A DNA stretch of 64,000 nucleotides from Sialis fuliginosa (lineage: Eukaryota; Arthropoda; Insecta; Megaloptera; Sialidae): the NCBI GenBank assembly GCA_961205875.1, contig OY540816.1:21400701-21464700 (forward strand). The letters are read 5' to 3'. Made by a program: the position numbers and the translations under genes. Positions 32,322-42,532 of this stretch are shown one piece after another; within the stretch, counting starts at the first letter, position 1; every line of letters begins with the position of its first letter. A model generated the notes under the pieces. It made no database searches, had not been told where the DNA came from, and saw nothing but the letters and a program-made list of their open reading frames with translations.

Positions 32322-35300
32322 GAGCATCACGCACTTAAAGACCTTCGCGTGCTACTTCCCTTTTTAAAAACAAGTTAAAACTAAAAAAACAAATAAAAAC
32401 TCATACGCTAACAAAGAAGTAAATTGAATAGTTAATATCTCAGCTTGGCGCGATCGAAGAGACTCCAGTTTTTTTTTAAAATGTAGCTTACACTATTATC
32501 TTTAAGAGCATCACGCACTTTAAGACCTTCGCGTGCTCCTTCCCTTTTTTAAAACAAGTTAAAACTAAAAAAACAAATTAAAACTCATACGCTAACAAAG
32601 AAGTAAATTGAATAGTTAATATCTCAGCTTGGCGCGATCGAAGAGACTCCAGTTTTTTTTTAAAATGTAGCTTACACTATTATCTTTAAGAGCATCACGC
32701 ACTTAAAGACCTTCGCGTGCTCCTTCCCTTTTTAAAAACAAGTTAAAACTAAAAAAACAAATTAAAACTCATACGCTAACAAAGAAGTAAATTGAATAGT
32801 TAATATCTCAGCTTGGCGCGATCGAAGAGACTCCAGTTTTTTTTTTAAAATGTAGCTTACACTATTATCTTTAAGAGCATCACGCACTTAAAGACCTTCG
32901 CGTGCTCCTTCCCTTTTTAAAAACAAGTTAAAACTAAAAAAACAAATTAAAACTCTTACGCAAACAAAGAAGTAAATTGAATAGTTAATATCTCAGCTTG
33001 GCGCGATCGAAGAGACTCCAGTTTTTTTTAAAATGTAGCTTACACTATTATCTTTAAGAGCATCACGCACTTAAAGACCTTCGCGTGCTCCTTCCCTTTT
33101 TAAAAACAAGTTAAAACTAAAAAAACAAATTAAAACTCATACGCTAACAAAGAAGTAAATTGAATAGTTAATATCTCAGCTTGGCGCGATCGAAGAGACT
33201 CCAGTTTTTTTTTAAAATGTAGCTTACACTATTATCTTTAAGAGCATCACGCACTTAAAGACCTTCGCGTGCTCCTTCCCTTTTTAAAAACAAGTTAAAA
33301 CTAAAAAAACAAATTAAAACTCATACGCTAACAAAGAAGTAAATTGAATAGTTAATATCTCAGCTTGGCGCGATCGAAGAGACTCCAGTTTTTTTTTAAA
33401 ATGTAGCTTACACTATTATCTTTAAGAGCATCACGCACTTAAAGACTTTCGCGTGCTCCTTCCCTTTTTAAAAACAAGTTAAAACTAAAAAAACAAATTA
33501 AAACTCATACGCTAACAAAGAAGTAAATTGAATAGTTAATATCTCAGCTTGGCGCGATCGAAGAGACTCCAGTTTTTTTTTAAAATGTAGCTTACACTAT
33601 TATCTTTAAGAGCATCACGCACTTAAAGACCTTCGCGTGCTCCTTCCCTTTTTAAAAACAAGTTAAAACTAAAAAAACAAATTAAAACTCATACGCTAAC
33701 AAAGAAGTAAATTGAATAGTTAATATCTCAGCTTGGCGCGATCGAAGAGACTCCAGTTTTTTTTTAAAATGTAGCTTACACTATTATCTTTAAGAGCATC
33801 ACGCACTTAAAGACCTTCGCGTGCTCCTTCCCTTTTTAAAAACAAGTTAAAACTAAAAAAACAAATTAAAACTCATACGCTAACAAAGAAGTAAATTGAA
33901 TAGTTAATATCTCAGCTTGGCGCGATCGAAGAGACTCCAGTTTTTTTTTAAAATGTAGCTTACACTATTATCTTTAAGAGCATCACGCACTTTAAGACCT
34001 TCGCGTGCTCCTTCCCTTTTTTAAAACAAGTTAAAACTAAAAAAACAAATTAAAACTCATACGCTAACAAAGAAGTAAATTGAATAGTTAATATCTCAGC
34101 TTGGCGCGATCGAAGAGACTCCAGTTTTTTTTTAAAATGTAGCTTACACTATTATCTTTAAGAGCATCACGCACTTAAAGACCTTCGCGTGCTCCTTCCC
34201 TTTTTAAAAACAAGTTAAAACTAAAAAAACAAATTAAAACTCATACGCTAACAAAGAAGTAAATTGAATAGTTAATATCTCAGCTTGGCGCGATCGAAGA
34301 GACTCCAGTTTTTTTTTTAAAATGTAGCTTACACTATTATCTTTAAGAGCATCACGCACTTAAAGACCTTCGCGTGCTCCTTCCCTTTTTAAAAACAAGT
34401 TAAAACTAAAAAAACAAATTAAAACTCATACGCTAACAAAGAAGTAAATTGAATAGTTAATATCTCAGCTTGGCGCGATCGAAGAGACTCCAGTTTTTTT
34501 TAAAATGTAGCTTACACTATTATCTTTAAGAGCATCACGCACTTAAAGACCTTCGCGTGCTCCTTCCCTTTTTAAAAACAAGTTAAAACTAAAAAAACAA
34601 ATTAAAACTCATACGCTAACAAAGAAGTAAATTGAATAGTTAATATCTCAGCTTGGCGCGATCGAAGAGACTCCAGTTTTTTTTTAAAATGTAGCTTACA
34701 CTATTATCTTTAAGAGCATCACGCACTTAAAGACCTTCGCGTGCTCCTTCCCTTTTTAAAAACAAGTTAAAACTAAAAAAACAAATTAAAACTCATACGC
34801 TAACAAAGAAGTAAATTGAATAGTTAATATCTCAGCTTGGCGCGATCGAAGAGACTCCAGTTTTTTTTTAAAATGTAGCTTACACTATTATCTTTAAGAG
34901 CATCACGCACTTAAAGACCTTCGCGTGCTCCTTCCCTTTTTAAAAACAAGTTAAAACTAAAAAAACAAATTAAAACTCATACGCTAACAAAGAAGTAAAT
35001 TGAATAGTTAATATCTCAGCTTGGCGCGATCGAAGAGACTCCAGTTTTTTTTTAAAATGTAGCTTACACTATTATCTTTAAGAGCATCACGCACTTAAAG
35101 ACCTTCGCGTGCTCCTTCCCTTTTTAAAAACAAGTTAAAACTAAAAAAACAAATTAAAACTCATACGCTAACAAAGAAGTAAATTGAATAGTTAATATCT
35201 CAGCTTGGCGCGATCGAAGAGACTCCAGTTTTTTTTTAAAATGTAGCTTACACTATTATCTTTAAGAGCATCACGCACTTAAAGACCTTCGCGTGCTCCT

Positions 35301-36184
35301 TCCCTTTTTAAAAACAAGTTAAAACTAAAAAAACAAATTAAAACTCATACGCTAACAAAGAAGTAAATTGAATAGTTAATATCTCAGCTTGGCGCGATCG
35401 AAGAGACTCCAGTTTTTTTTTAAAATGTAGCTTACACTATTATCTTTAAGAGCATCACGCACTTTAAGACCTTCGCGTGCTCCTTCCCTTTTTTAAAACA
35501 AGTTAAAACTAAAAAAACAAATTAAAACTCATACGCTAACAAAGAAGTAAATTGAATAGTTAATATCTCAGCTTGGCGCGATCGAAGAGACTCCAGTTTT
35601 TTTTTAAAATGTAGCTGACACTATTATCTTTAAGAGCATCACGCACTTTAAGACCTTCGCGTGCTCCTTCCCTTTTTTAAAACAAGTTAAAACTAAAAAA
35701 ACAAATTAAAACTCATACGCTAACAAAGAAGTAAATTGAATAGTTAATATCTCAGCTTGGTGCGATCGAGGAGACTCCAGTTTTTTTTTTAAATGTAGCT
35801 TACACTATTATCTTTAAGAGCATCACGCACTTAAAGACCTTCGCGTGCTCCTTCCCTTTTTAAAAACAAGTTAAAACTAAAAAAACAAATTAAAACTCAT
35901 ACGCTAACAAAGAAGTAAATTGAATAGTTAATATCTCAACTTGGCGCGATCGAGGAGACTCCAGTTTTTTTTTTAAATGTAGCTTACACTATTATCTTTA
36001 AGAGCATCACGCACTTAAAGACCTTCGCGTGCTCCTTCCCTTTTTAAAAACAAGTTAAAACTAAAAAAACAAATTAAAACTCATACGCTAACAAAGAAGT
36101 AAATTGAATAGTTAATATCTCAACTTGGCGCGATCGAGGAGACTCCAGTTTTTTTTTTAAATGTAGCTTACACTATTATCTTTA
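32321..36184 (+). repeat. 184 bp satellite array, 21 copies
   Basis: Units begin AGAGCATCACGCACTTAAAG and contain TCGCGTGCTCCTTCCC, ATCTCAGCTTGGCGCGATCG, a T run and ATGTAGCTTACACTATTATC. Unit starts are 32321, 32505, 32689, 32874, 33057, 33241, 33425, 33609, 33793, 33977, 34161, 34346, 34529, 34713, 34897, 35081, 35265, 35449, 35633, 35817 and 36001. Most are 184 bp; lengths of 185 (10 T) and 183 (8 T) recur eight units apart. Inner units are nearly identical. Edge units 1 and 19-21 differ most (GCTACTTCCC in unit 1; GAGGAGACTCC in 19-21). Each unit holds a small stem, GAGCA...CGC against GCG...TGCTC. No frame is conserved as coding. Confidence 0.97.
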
Positions 36185-36197
36185 ACCCTTAATTGCA
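36182..36197 (-). repeat. Inverted repeat bounding the array, right
   Basis: TTAACCCTTAATTGCA, exact inverse of 32306-32321. The TTAA-CCC form recalls piggyBac termini, but here the two copies face away from the array, so the array is not itself a piggyBac element. Confidence 0.9.
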
Positions 36198-36339
36198 TGA
36201 TTTTTTTTATTTTAACGAAATATTAATTTTTTGAAGCAGAAGTAGGCTAGATTTAAGGGAAAAATAGTAAAAAAAATCTTTTTTTGAAAATAAAAGTTTA
36301 TTTCATTTTTTTGACTTTGTAAACAAATGTTAACGTCAT

Positions 36340-36745
36340 GCAATTTTATTATAATTCAAATGGTTCATAACAGAGGAGAAATATCTGCCATGAGTGTCAT
36401 GGGACTTTCTTATACGTAGTACAGAGATTAAACAGTGTGCTTGTTTGCCATAGGTACCATGGGACTTTCTTATACGTAATACTGATAGTGAACAGTGTAG
36501 GTGAATCTAAATAATTACATAAAAAATTTCTTTCTGGCTAAATTATAAATGTTGGAAAAAAATGTATAGGGAATAAATTATAGATAATAACATACTCGAC
36601 ATTTTTTATCTAAAACATTTTTTCTTAATTCAAAAATAATTCGTTAATTCAAAAATTTACAAGAGTAAACATCTGATTTCAGTTATTACGTTAAAAAAAA
36701 TCACTTGTTATATAATGGAGAGAATAATATTACCTTTTTTTTATT
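36340..36745 (+). repeat. Dispersed repeat N, copy inside the hAT
   Basis: Carries ATGGTTCATAACAGAGGAG, then two short related units each with ATGGGACTTTCTTATACGTA and AACAGTGT, then TTGGAAAAAAATGTATAGGG, ATACTCGACATTTTTTATCT and TCACTTGTTATATAATGGAG. The whole block occurs inverted at 40190-40605, outside the hAT element. Confidence 0.85.
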
Positions 36746-36839
36746 ATTAAAATTATATTTTTATAAATTATATAATTATTCGTCAAAAAAAAATCTCGCC
36801 TGGGGCGCCAGAATCGCAAAGGCCGGCTCTGGTTAGCAT

Positions 36840-37576
36840 TGCGCTAAAGAGTGTTAAATGCGTTTTCTAACCTTATTAGCCAAAATCAAGGTTAGTAAAT
36901 GCACAGTTTGCCTCAGTAGTTTTTGACCAATCAGCTTGGGCACCCCATATGACGTAGTTCCCTCTCTCTTGTACTTTAAATACCTTGAGCCAAAATAAAA
37001 ACGTGTTTAATGTTTTTCGATGCACTACTTGTGAGCAAAGTTTCAAGAATATCGGCAAATGGCGTTTGAGTAGTATTACTTGTAAGCTGCCAAACATAGG
37101 ACATATTTTTTTAACCACCCAGTAGATTCTAGATCATTTATCTTACATCACTTATTATTTCGACATATGTTTTTCTTAATACCTCCTTCCACTTTATTTT
37201 ACATACCTTTATATAGAAACTTTTTATTTTTCTTGCACAATGGTATGTTTTATTCCTTTTAAAATAACATTTTCACGAGTTTTCACTCGTCGTGTTCACA
37301 CGTGAGAAAAGGATCAATATGATCCATGCACTCGTTATAAATGCGGAACCATCTGCAAAGTAATGTATTTTGTAAAGGTATTCCTTGCTAACAACATCGG
37401 TAGGTAGGCAGGCACTACACTGTACCTATATTTGTACAAAATTCTACAGGACTGGCTTTATAGGGCCCTAAAAAAATTAAAAATGTTAATTTTCTTGAAT
37501 TATTTTTTGATCTAAAGTCACTGAATGTAATCCACAGCATCCTATTTTCTGAATTTTACTAATAACTAAGTGTTAA
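36840..37576. repeat. Repeat K fragment then unassigned DNA
   Basis: GCCTCAGTAGTTTTTGACCA, ATCAGCTTGGGCACCCCAT and CTTTAAATACCTTGAGCC (36910-36990) match parts of repeat K at 14540-14730 in the opposite orientation. From about 37010 to 37570 nothing was recognised. Confidence 0.5.
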
Positions 37577-37674
37577 GGCTTCTATACACGACCTAATCTG
37601 CAGTACCCCCACTCTACCTTCCGACAAATCGGCCCTGCAGATTGGGTGTTGTCTAGAGGCCTTTACCCGCAACT
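37575..37674 (+). mobile_element. Short hairpin MITE, about 96 bp
   Basis: GGCTTCTATACACGACCTAA plus TCTGCAG pairs with CTGCAGATTGGGTGTTGTCT plus AGAGGCC (27 bp arms with mismatches) around a C-rich loop of about 40 bp. It is flanked by TTAA on the left and TTTA on the right. It is noncoding; the superfamily is undetermined. Confidence 0.6.
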
Positions 37675-37840
37675 TCGTTCGCGTGGAATTTAGGTTAGTG
37701 AAAACATCATTAAGTTAGGTTAGGTTAATAATTTATAATACCGATAGATGATATTCGATAAAACATTTTTTATAGATGTCTACGCCAAAAAAAGTATTAC
37801 CTTCGCGCGTACAAATGTCACACACCCATTTTTTTAAATG
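37675..37840 (-). repeat. Repeat K fragment
   Basis: CTTCGTTCGCGTGGAATTTA, AGGTTAGGTTAATAATTTAT and ACCGATAGATGATATTCGAT match parts of 14460-14770 inverted. Ends near CGCGTACAAATGTCACACAC, also near 57372 inverted, which links repeat K to family Q. Confidence 0.6.
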
Positions 37841-37849
37841 TAATACATT

Positions 37850-37960
37850 TTTAGGGATACAAAGTAGTCTATTTCTTTCTTCAGGATGCAAGCTTTCTCC
37901 CTGCCAAATTTAATCAAGATCGGTTTAACGGTTTAGTCGTGAAAAGGTGACGAAATTACA
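37850..37960 (+). repeat. Retroposon-like segment, family Q
   Basis: TACAAAGTAGTCTATTTCTT, AGGATGCAAGCTTTCTCCCT, GCCAAATTTAATCAAGATCG and TTAGTCGTGAAAAGGTGAC match 10070-10165. Confidence 0.65.
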
Positions 37961-37965
37961 AGAAA

Positions 37966-38005
37966 AAACCTTGCTCTTATAGCGGCCATAACTGGTGCCA
38001 GTACC
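37966..38005 (-). mobile_element. GGTACTGG-type MITE tip
   Basis: CTTGCTCTTATAGCGGCCAT then AACTGGTGCCAGTACC, followed by TTATA: the left terminus of the MITE family on the minus strand, about 40 bp long. The rest of the element is absent, replaced by the family Q segment. Confidence 0.75.
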
Positions 38006-38559
38006 TTATATAATTAGACTCATTAATTAATTTCACCATCAGGAGAGTTGTATTACTTCCCCCCCTCCATCACCCTGAATTCCTTACTGCCCGTAGCAAA
38101 AATTACATAGATTTTTTACTCATAGTCCAATTAAATGAAAATGTTTGTATATGATAAATGGTAATGATATTCCAGTGGTACCCAACCTGCGGCTCAACTA
38201 TTTTGTTCCACTTTATAGTTGTATGAGCAAATAAACTCCACACAAAAATTTTTTTTGGGATCTCATACAAAATATGAATATGAAAATGGAGAAAGTCGAA
38301 AAAGTAGGTATGTTAATTCTTACAAAGAATTCGATATTCATTTCGATTACTACGTCAATCGAAAACAAAATGTCTTAGATAAAATATTATATGCTGTCGA
38401 AAGAAATCGATTTGTTTTATAGACAACCCACCTTTTATTAAAACAAAAATATGGAAAATGCATCGCTTCACCCTCCTGGGAAATACATATACACAAAAAA
38501 CGAAAGACGTTTAAAAAGCTTTAAGCTTCGTTGCAATTTGCAACGAATACGATGTGAAA
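38006..38559. other. Unassigned stretch with hAT-like tip
   Basis: CCAGTGGTACCCAACCTGCG near 38174 resembles hAT ends that start CAGTGGTnCCCAACCTG, but no partner was found. The 67-residue plus frame at 38219-38422 is not recognised. Confidence 0.35.
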
Positions 38560-38740
38560 TAGAGTAAAAGCGCTCCCAGTTGATATATATTCATAAAATT
38601 CTAAACATACCTCAATATATACCCTATAGAATAAAACAAACCTGGATGAAATCGAAAGAACAGTTTTTGAGATAATAATTCCCAAAATTCACCTATTTTT
38701 TTTCCACCGTCGACTGATATGTTCTCTCTTAAGATTTTTA
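38560..38740 (+). repeat. Dispersed repeat J, copy 2
   Basis: AGCGCTCCCAGTTGATATAT, AACATACCTCAATATATACC and GAGATAATAATTCCCAAAAT match 13077-13200 in the same order. Confidence 0.65.
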
Positions 38741-39264
38741 ACATTTAATTAAAATGTATCAGAATTAATTCTACATAAAGTTTAGGACGCATCCCTCGGG
38801 GCACAAAATCCCCTTAACCCGGAACTGCACGTATACACACACACACATTTTAAATTCACAGCCTCTTCGACCTCGCGATGCTTGTAGTCTGTATTCATGT
38901 CAGGCCCCGAAAACTCCCAACAATGTGAGAGGAGATCTTAAAGTTTTCAAAAATTAGATTTCACCGAGACCGTGCGCGCTCTGTCGTTGTCGAGAACGCC
39001 GGCATGGAGGGGGGGGTCTTGGGGGGGGGGGGGGGAAGCACGTGGTTTGAATGTACGTGCGTGCGTGCATGCGTGCGTGTGTTATTTAAATAGGTTTTAT
39101 TTAATTTAATCGAGGAAATCGAGTTCGGTTCCTTGTTATGCAGATTTCGGGGATTTTGGGCTTCCGTGGTCGGTTTTTGGATGATTTTAATTCGGAATAA
39201 TTTTGTTGAGAAGGTGGCAAATTCATTTACCCAGAACTTTCTTATATATTCATTCAATTATTAG
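38741..39264. other. Stretch with GC-rich patch and G runs
   Basis: 38960-39085 holds GAGACCGTGCGCGCTCTGTC, two G runs (39009-39034) and a GTGC microsatellite (39055-39080). The minus frame at 38961-39257 crosses both simple repeats and is rejected. The composition resembles the islands at 7118 and 16900. Confidence 0.35.
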
Positions 39265-39590
39265 CGAAATAAACTAATACTTTCTGGAAAGTCAGGGAAT
39301 TTATTTAAAATTCTGAAAAGTCAGGGAAATTATTAATTTTTTTAGAAAGTCAAGGAAAAAGTTTTATAAATTTTAATTGACGAACAAAAAAAGAGAAAAA
39401 GGTAATTGAATTGAAACTAAGTAACAAGTGTAAAATTTTCAAGTTATGACCAAAAAAAAGTCTTCAAATTTTATTTCTGCACATTCTTGCCCCGGGGCTC
39501 CCCGAGTCAGGGAATTTTGAATCTGTGGTCAGTGAAAGTCAGGGAAAAGTCAGAGAATTATATTTCCAAACACCAGTGGACACCTGTAAT
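39265..39590 (-). mobile_element. hAT-like relic with iterated TCAGGGAA
   Basis: AAAGTCAGGGAA or close variants occur at about 39288, 39318, 39345, 39504, 39537 and 39549. Read on the minus strand the right edge begins CAGGTGTCCACTGGTGTTTG (from 39588), a plausible hAT terminus. The left terminus is not identified. Confidence 0.4.
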
Positions 39591-39770
39591 ATATAAATGC
39601 GAAAATTATTATGTCTATTTGTTACCTTTTCACGGTTAAACCACTGAACCGATCTTGATAAAATTTGACAGGGGGGTAGCTTACATTCTGAAGAAAGGCA
39701 TTGGCTAAAAAAACCCACAAATTCCGAGCGCGGACAAAGTCGCAGGTAACTGCTAGTGTTATATATTTTT
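39591..39770 (-). repeat. Retroposon-like segment, family Q
   Basis: TATAAATGCGAAAATTATTA, ACCTTTTCACGGTTAAACCA, CCGATCTTGATAAAATTTGA and GTAGCTTACATTCTGAAGAA match family Q; it ends GACAAAGTCGCAGGTAACTG. Confidence 0.65.
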
Positions 39771-40066
39771 CTGTAAAATTAAAATTTCCTTTAGGCATTT
39801 TTTGTCGAGCAAATGCAAAAAACTAGTTTACTGAATGTCTGTCTGTGCACGATTTTCTCAGTAACTACTGAACGGATTTTCATCCGGTTTTTGTATAAAT
39901 TAAGCGATAAGTGAAAACAATGTTTAATAGGTTTATTGCAGATTAAATTTATATCTCCGGGTATTACCGGATCCAATGCCCTAGTTTACAATAAATATGA
40001 AAGTAAAAAGAGCAAAATAATAATGATTTCTTGATGAAATATCCAATATTTCATCATAGAAATATC
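39771..40066. other. AT-rich stretch, nothing recognised
   Basis: Nothing supported. The minus frame at 39791-39976 is short and unrecognised. Confidence 0.4.
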
Positions 40067-40605
40067 AAGTATCTTCGATCTAAATGTAAAATATCTGCCT
40101 TGGGAACCACGGGACTTTCTTATACCTAACCTAACCTAACAGTAAATTGTATACGTGATTCTTTGTTTATTCAAACATTTCTAACAAAATAAAACAAAAT
40201 GAATAATATAGGTAATATTATTCTCTTCATTATAAAACAAGTGATTTTTTTTAACGTAATAACTGAAAACGGATGTTTACTCTTGTAAATTTTTGGATTT
40301 TTGAATTATTTTTGAAATAAGAAAAAAAATGTTTTAGATAAAAAATGTCGAGTATATTATTATCTATAGTTTATTCCCTATACATTTTTTTTCAACATTT
40401 ATGATTTAGCCAGAAAGAATTTTTTTATGTAATTATTTAGATTCACCTACACAGTTCACTCTCAGTATTACGTATAAGAAAGTCCCATGTTACCTACGGC
40501 AAATACACACACTGTTCAATCTCTGTAATACGTATAAGAAAGTCCCATGACACTCATGGCAGATATTTCTCCTCTGTTATGAACCATTTGAATTATAATA
40601 ATTTT
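40067..40605 (-). repeat. Dispersed repeat N, inverted copy
   Basis: 40190-40605 is the reverse complement of 36340-36745 (TACGTATAAGAAAGTCCCAT twice, then CTCCTCTGTTATGAACCATT). Left of it, 40095-40140 holds a further GGGACTTTCTTATACC unit followed by three CCTAA units. This copy lies outside the hAT element, showing that repeat N is an independent family or that part of it was captured. Confidence 0.8.
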
Positions 40606-40872
40606 TTTTTTCAAAAATTCGTTTTTACAAAAAAATGAATAGAACATAAATTATAGATATAGATATTACCTACATTTTTTAACTTGACCATTTTTCTTTA
40701 TTTTGCACGGTTTCAGAGTAATTCGAAAAATTAAAAAATCGACGTAGGTAAACATCCGTATCCGGTTGAAAGATCGTTTTCAAAAATAGGACGTTTTCTT
40801 CCCAGCCAAAAATTAATCTTAAATATAAAATATCAGCCTTCTACGATTTGTCGTATTTGAGTTACAGCGCTT

Positions 40873-40910
<38 letters not shown>

Positions 40911-41075
40911 GGACACACAGACATCATGGCGAAAATAGTCAGAATGGATTCAGGGAAGGTCAAAATAGATAATTCCGTCAAAATCCGAGGTTCGAAAAAA
41001 ATCGGCTTCACTATACTTACTTATACTAATGTATATTTCATATACATGGTATAAGAAAGTAAAAAGTATAATATA
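40606..41075 (+). repeat. Dispersed repeat P, uninterrupted copy
   Basis: ATCCGTATCCGGTTGAAAGA, CTTCTACGATTTGTCGTATT, CAGCGCTTACAGACAGACAG with a CAGA run (40873-40912), then CATCATGGCGAAAATAGTCA and GAATGGATTCAGGGAAGGTC, ending ATACATGGTATAAGAAAGTA. It carries the empty version of the site interrupted at 26713-26929. The 68-residue frame at 40848-41054 runs through the microsatellite and is not a gene. Confidence 0.8.
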
Positions 41076-41490
41076 AAATTCAATATTGAAAAAGTGACCT
41101 AAAAACCGCAGAGTCCAATTGAGATATGAATTTGATTGAATTTATTTGTAAAATCGATTTACAAAAACAACAACGAATTCCCGGCAAAACCGCAGCAGTG
41201 TGGTGCATTCAAGAACTGGCAACAATGCATTGAAACAAAAGAAAAATGAAAAATTGATGTTCATTAAATGTTTCTTTCTGACAAAAACACATCGCAGCAT
41301 GAATAAACAATGGCCGGTCGAGGATTGTTATTATTTCAGAATATGTTCATGTGCGGGAGTGCACATTGGCGCCGAATGTTTGGGGGGATTTTTTAATCAG
41401 TTGATAAACAAATTCATACTAATATTCTACCTTGTTAAGCACAAATAAATAAGGTATCTGCATTTAGATGAAAGAAGAAAAAATTCAGTT
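41076..41490. other. Unassigned stretch
   Basis: Unique-looking; the 82-residue plus frame at 41200-41448 has no domain that I recognise and no supporting splice or codon evidence. Confidence 0.4.
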
Positions 41491-41995
41491 TATATTTTTT
41501 AATTGTTGCACTGCATTTAATACTTGCTAAAAATTATAAATGAAGTTTTTATCTAAAGTATGTTTTTTAGGTGAATTCATTTTTACGTAAAATGATGTCC
41601 TCTAATAAAAGATTTAAAAATTTGTTGAAAAAATAATTATTCAGGAGGGGGGGCACTATGGAGTTAAAACTATGCAAAACAATATTTTTTTATACAAAGG
41701 CATGTGGCACGTTAAAATGTATAACCAAACTAGTGGAATCTTACCCATTTTCGGGGCTTTAAAGTCGTGTGGGGTATCAAAATGTAGATTTCAATCAGTA
41801 GAATTTGACCCTATATTTTTTTTTCTTACTCAAAAATGGCACCTGTACCAGTATTTCACTTTCGTATGTAGGCATATGAGTTGTCGAAATGTAGATCTCA
41901 ATCAGTAGAATATGATCCTATTTTTTTTTATTTCTCATTTAAAAATGGCGCCTGTGGGAGACTCCAAGCAGTAATTTATTTTGTCAAAAAAAATC
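41491..41995 (+). repeat. Dispersed repeat F, copy
   Basis: GAAGTTTTTATCTAAAGTAT, GGCATGTGGCACGTTAAAAT, then two units with AATGTAGATTTCAATCAGTA and AATGTAGATCTCAATCAGTA, and ACTCAAAAATGGCACCTGTA. It is the reverse complement of parts of 62750-63260 and related to 1940-2871. The frames at 41672-41908 and 41881-42066 are repeats of each other for this reason. Confidence 0.7.
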
Positions 41996-42020
41996 ACAAG
42001 TCATCAAAATCCTGTCATCC

Positions 42021-42532
42021 TAAGGCGGCTATTACACTATCAAATAAATATGTCAAAGATCTTTGACAAAGATTTGATCATTTTTTTTGGATAAAATACG
42101 AGATTTTGTTTTATTACACTACATAAAATATTTGATAATATTTTCTCAATATTATCTAAGGGTATTTTCTTCTTTTTTGGTGCCTTTTGAATATCAGTGC
42201 GTGGATATTCGTCAATTGACGCGATCGAGGTTTGAATTTACAACCGTGTATTGTGGTTTTTATAATCAATAAGAAGATTATCATATAATACTGGATTTTG
42301 TTGATATTCATATATTAATAATTATGTAACTGTAACTGTCAGTGATAACTTGGTAGACGCCATTTTGTTTTTGACGTCAAAAAACTTTGATAAAATATAA
42401 GAGACTGTCATTAACTATGATCATAGAAATATTATGAAGGTAAATATTATAAAAGTTGACTTATTACACTGTCATATTTCTTTGATCAAAGAAATTTTAT
42501 CATATTTCTTTGATAGTGTAATAGCCGCCTAA
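42021..42532 (-). mobile_element. Harbinger-like MITE, 506 bp, TAA-flanked
   Basis: The element spans 42024-42529: GGCGGCTATTACACTATCAA at the left, TTGATAGTGTAATAGCCGCC at the right, a perfect 20 bp inverted repeat, with TAA at 42021-42023 and 42530-42532. It is the second copy of the family at 14885-15289 in opposite orientation and about 100 bp longer, with extra inverted blocks near each end (AAAGATCTTTGACAAAGATT; TTTGATCAAAGAAATTTTAT). The perfect terminal repeat suggests fairly recent activity. Confidence 0.92.

Larger units (their letters stand above)
31532..36839 (+). mobile_element. hAT element, 5.3 kb, carrying a satellite array
   Basis: The left terminus CAGGGCCGGCC starts at 31540 and the right terminus GGCCGGCTCTG ends at 36831 (10 of 11 bases inverted-complementary). 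Both are flanked by a perfect 8 bp duplication, GTTAGCAT, at 31532-31539 and 36832-36839. Subterminal GC-rich blocks are also related (CAGCCTGGGGCGC left, CGCCTGGGGCGCC right). Inside are a decayed hAT transposase C-terminus (31781-32029), a second right-end-like sequence lacking its last bases (32198-32239), 21 tandem 184 bp units (32321-36184), and a segment (36340-36745) also present inverted at 40190-40605. No intact transposase exists, so it is non-autonomous. The duplication shows that it moved, or was flanked, as one unit; the array may have expanded later. Confidence 0.92.

Noticed and set aside
32321-36184. CRISPR-like or gene-encoding interpretation of the 184 bp repeats
   Set aside because: Units are contiguous with no unique spacers, the DNA is eukaryotic, and no frame is maintained; it is a satellite array.
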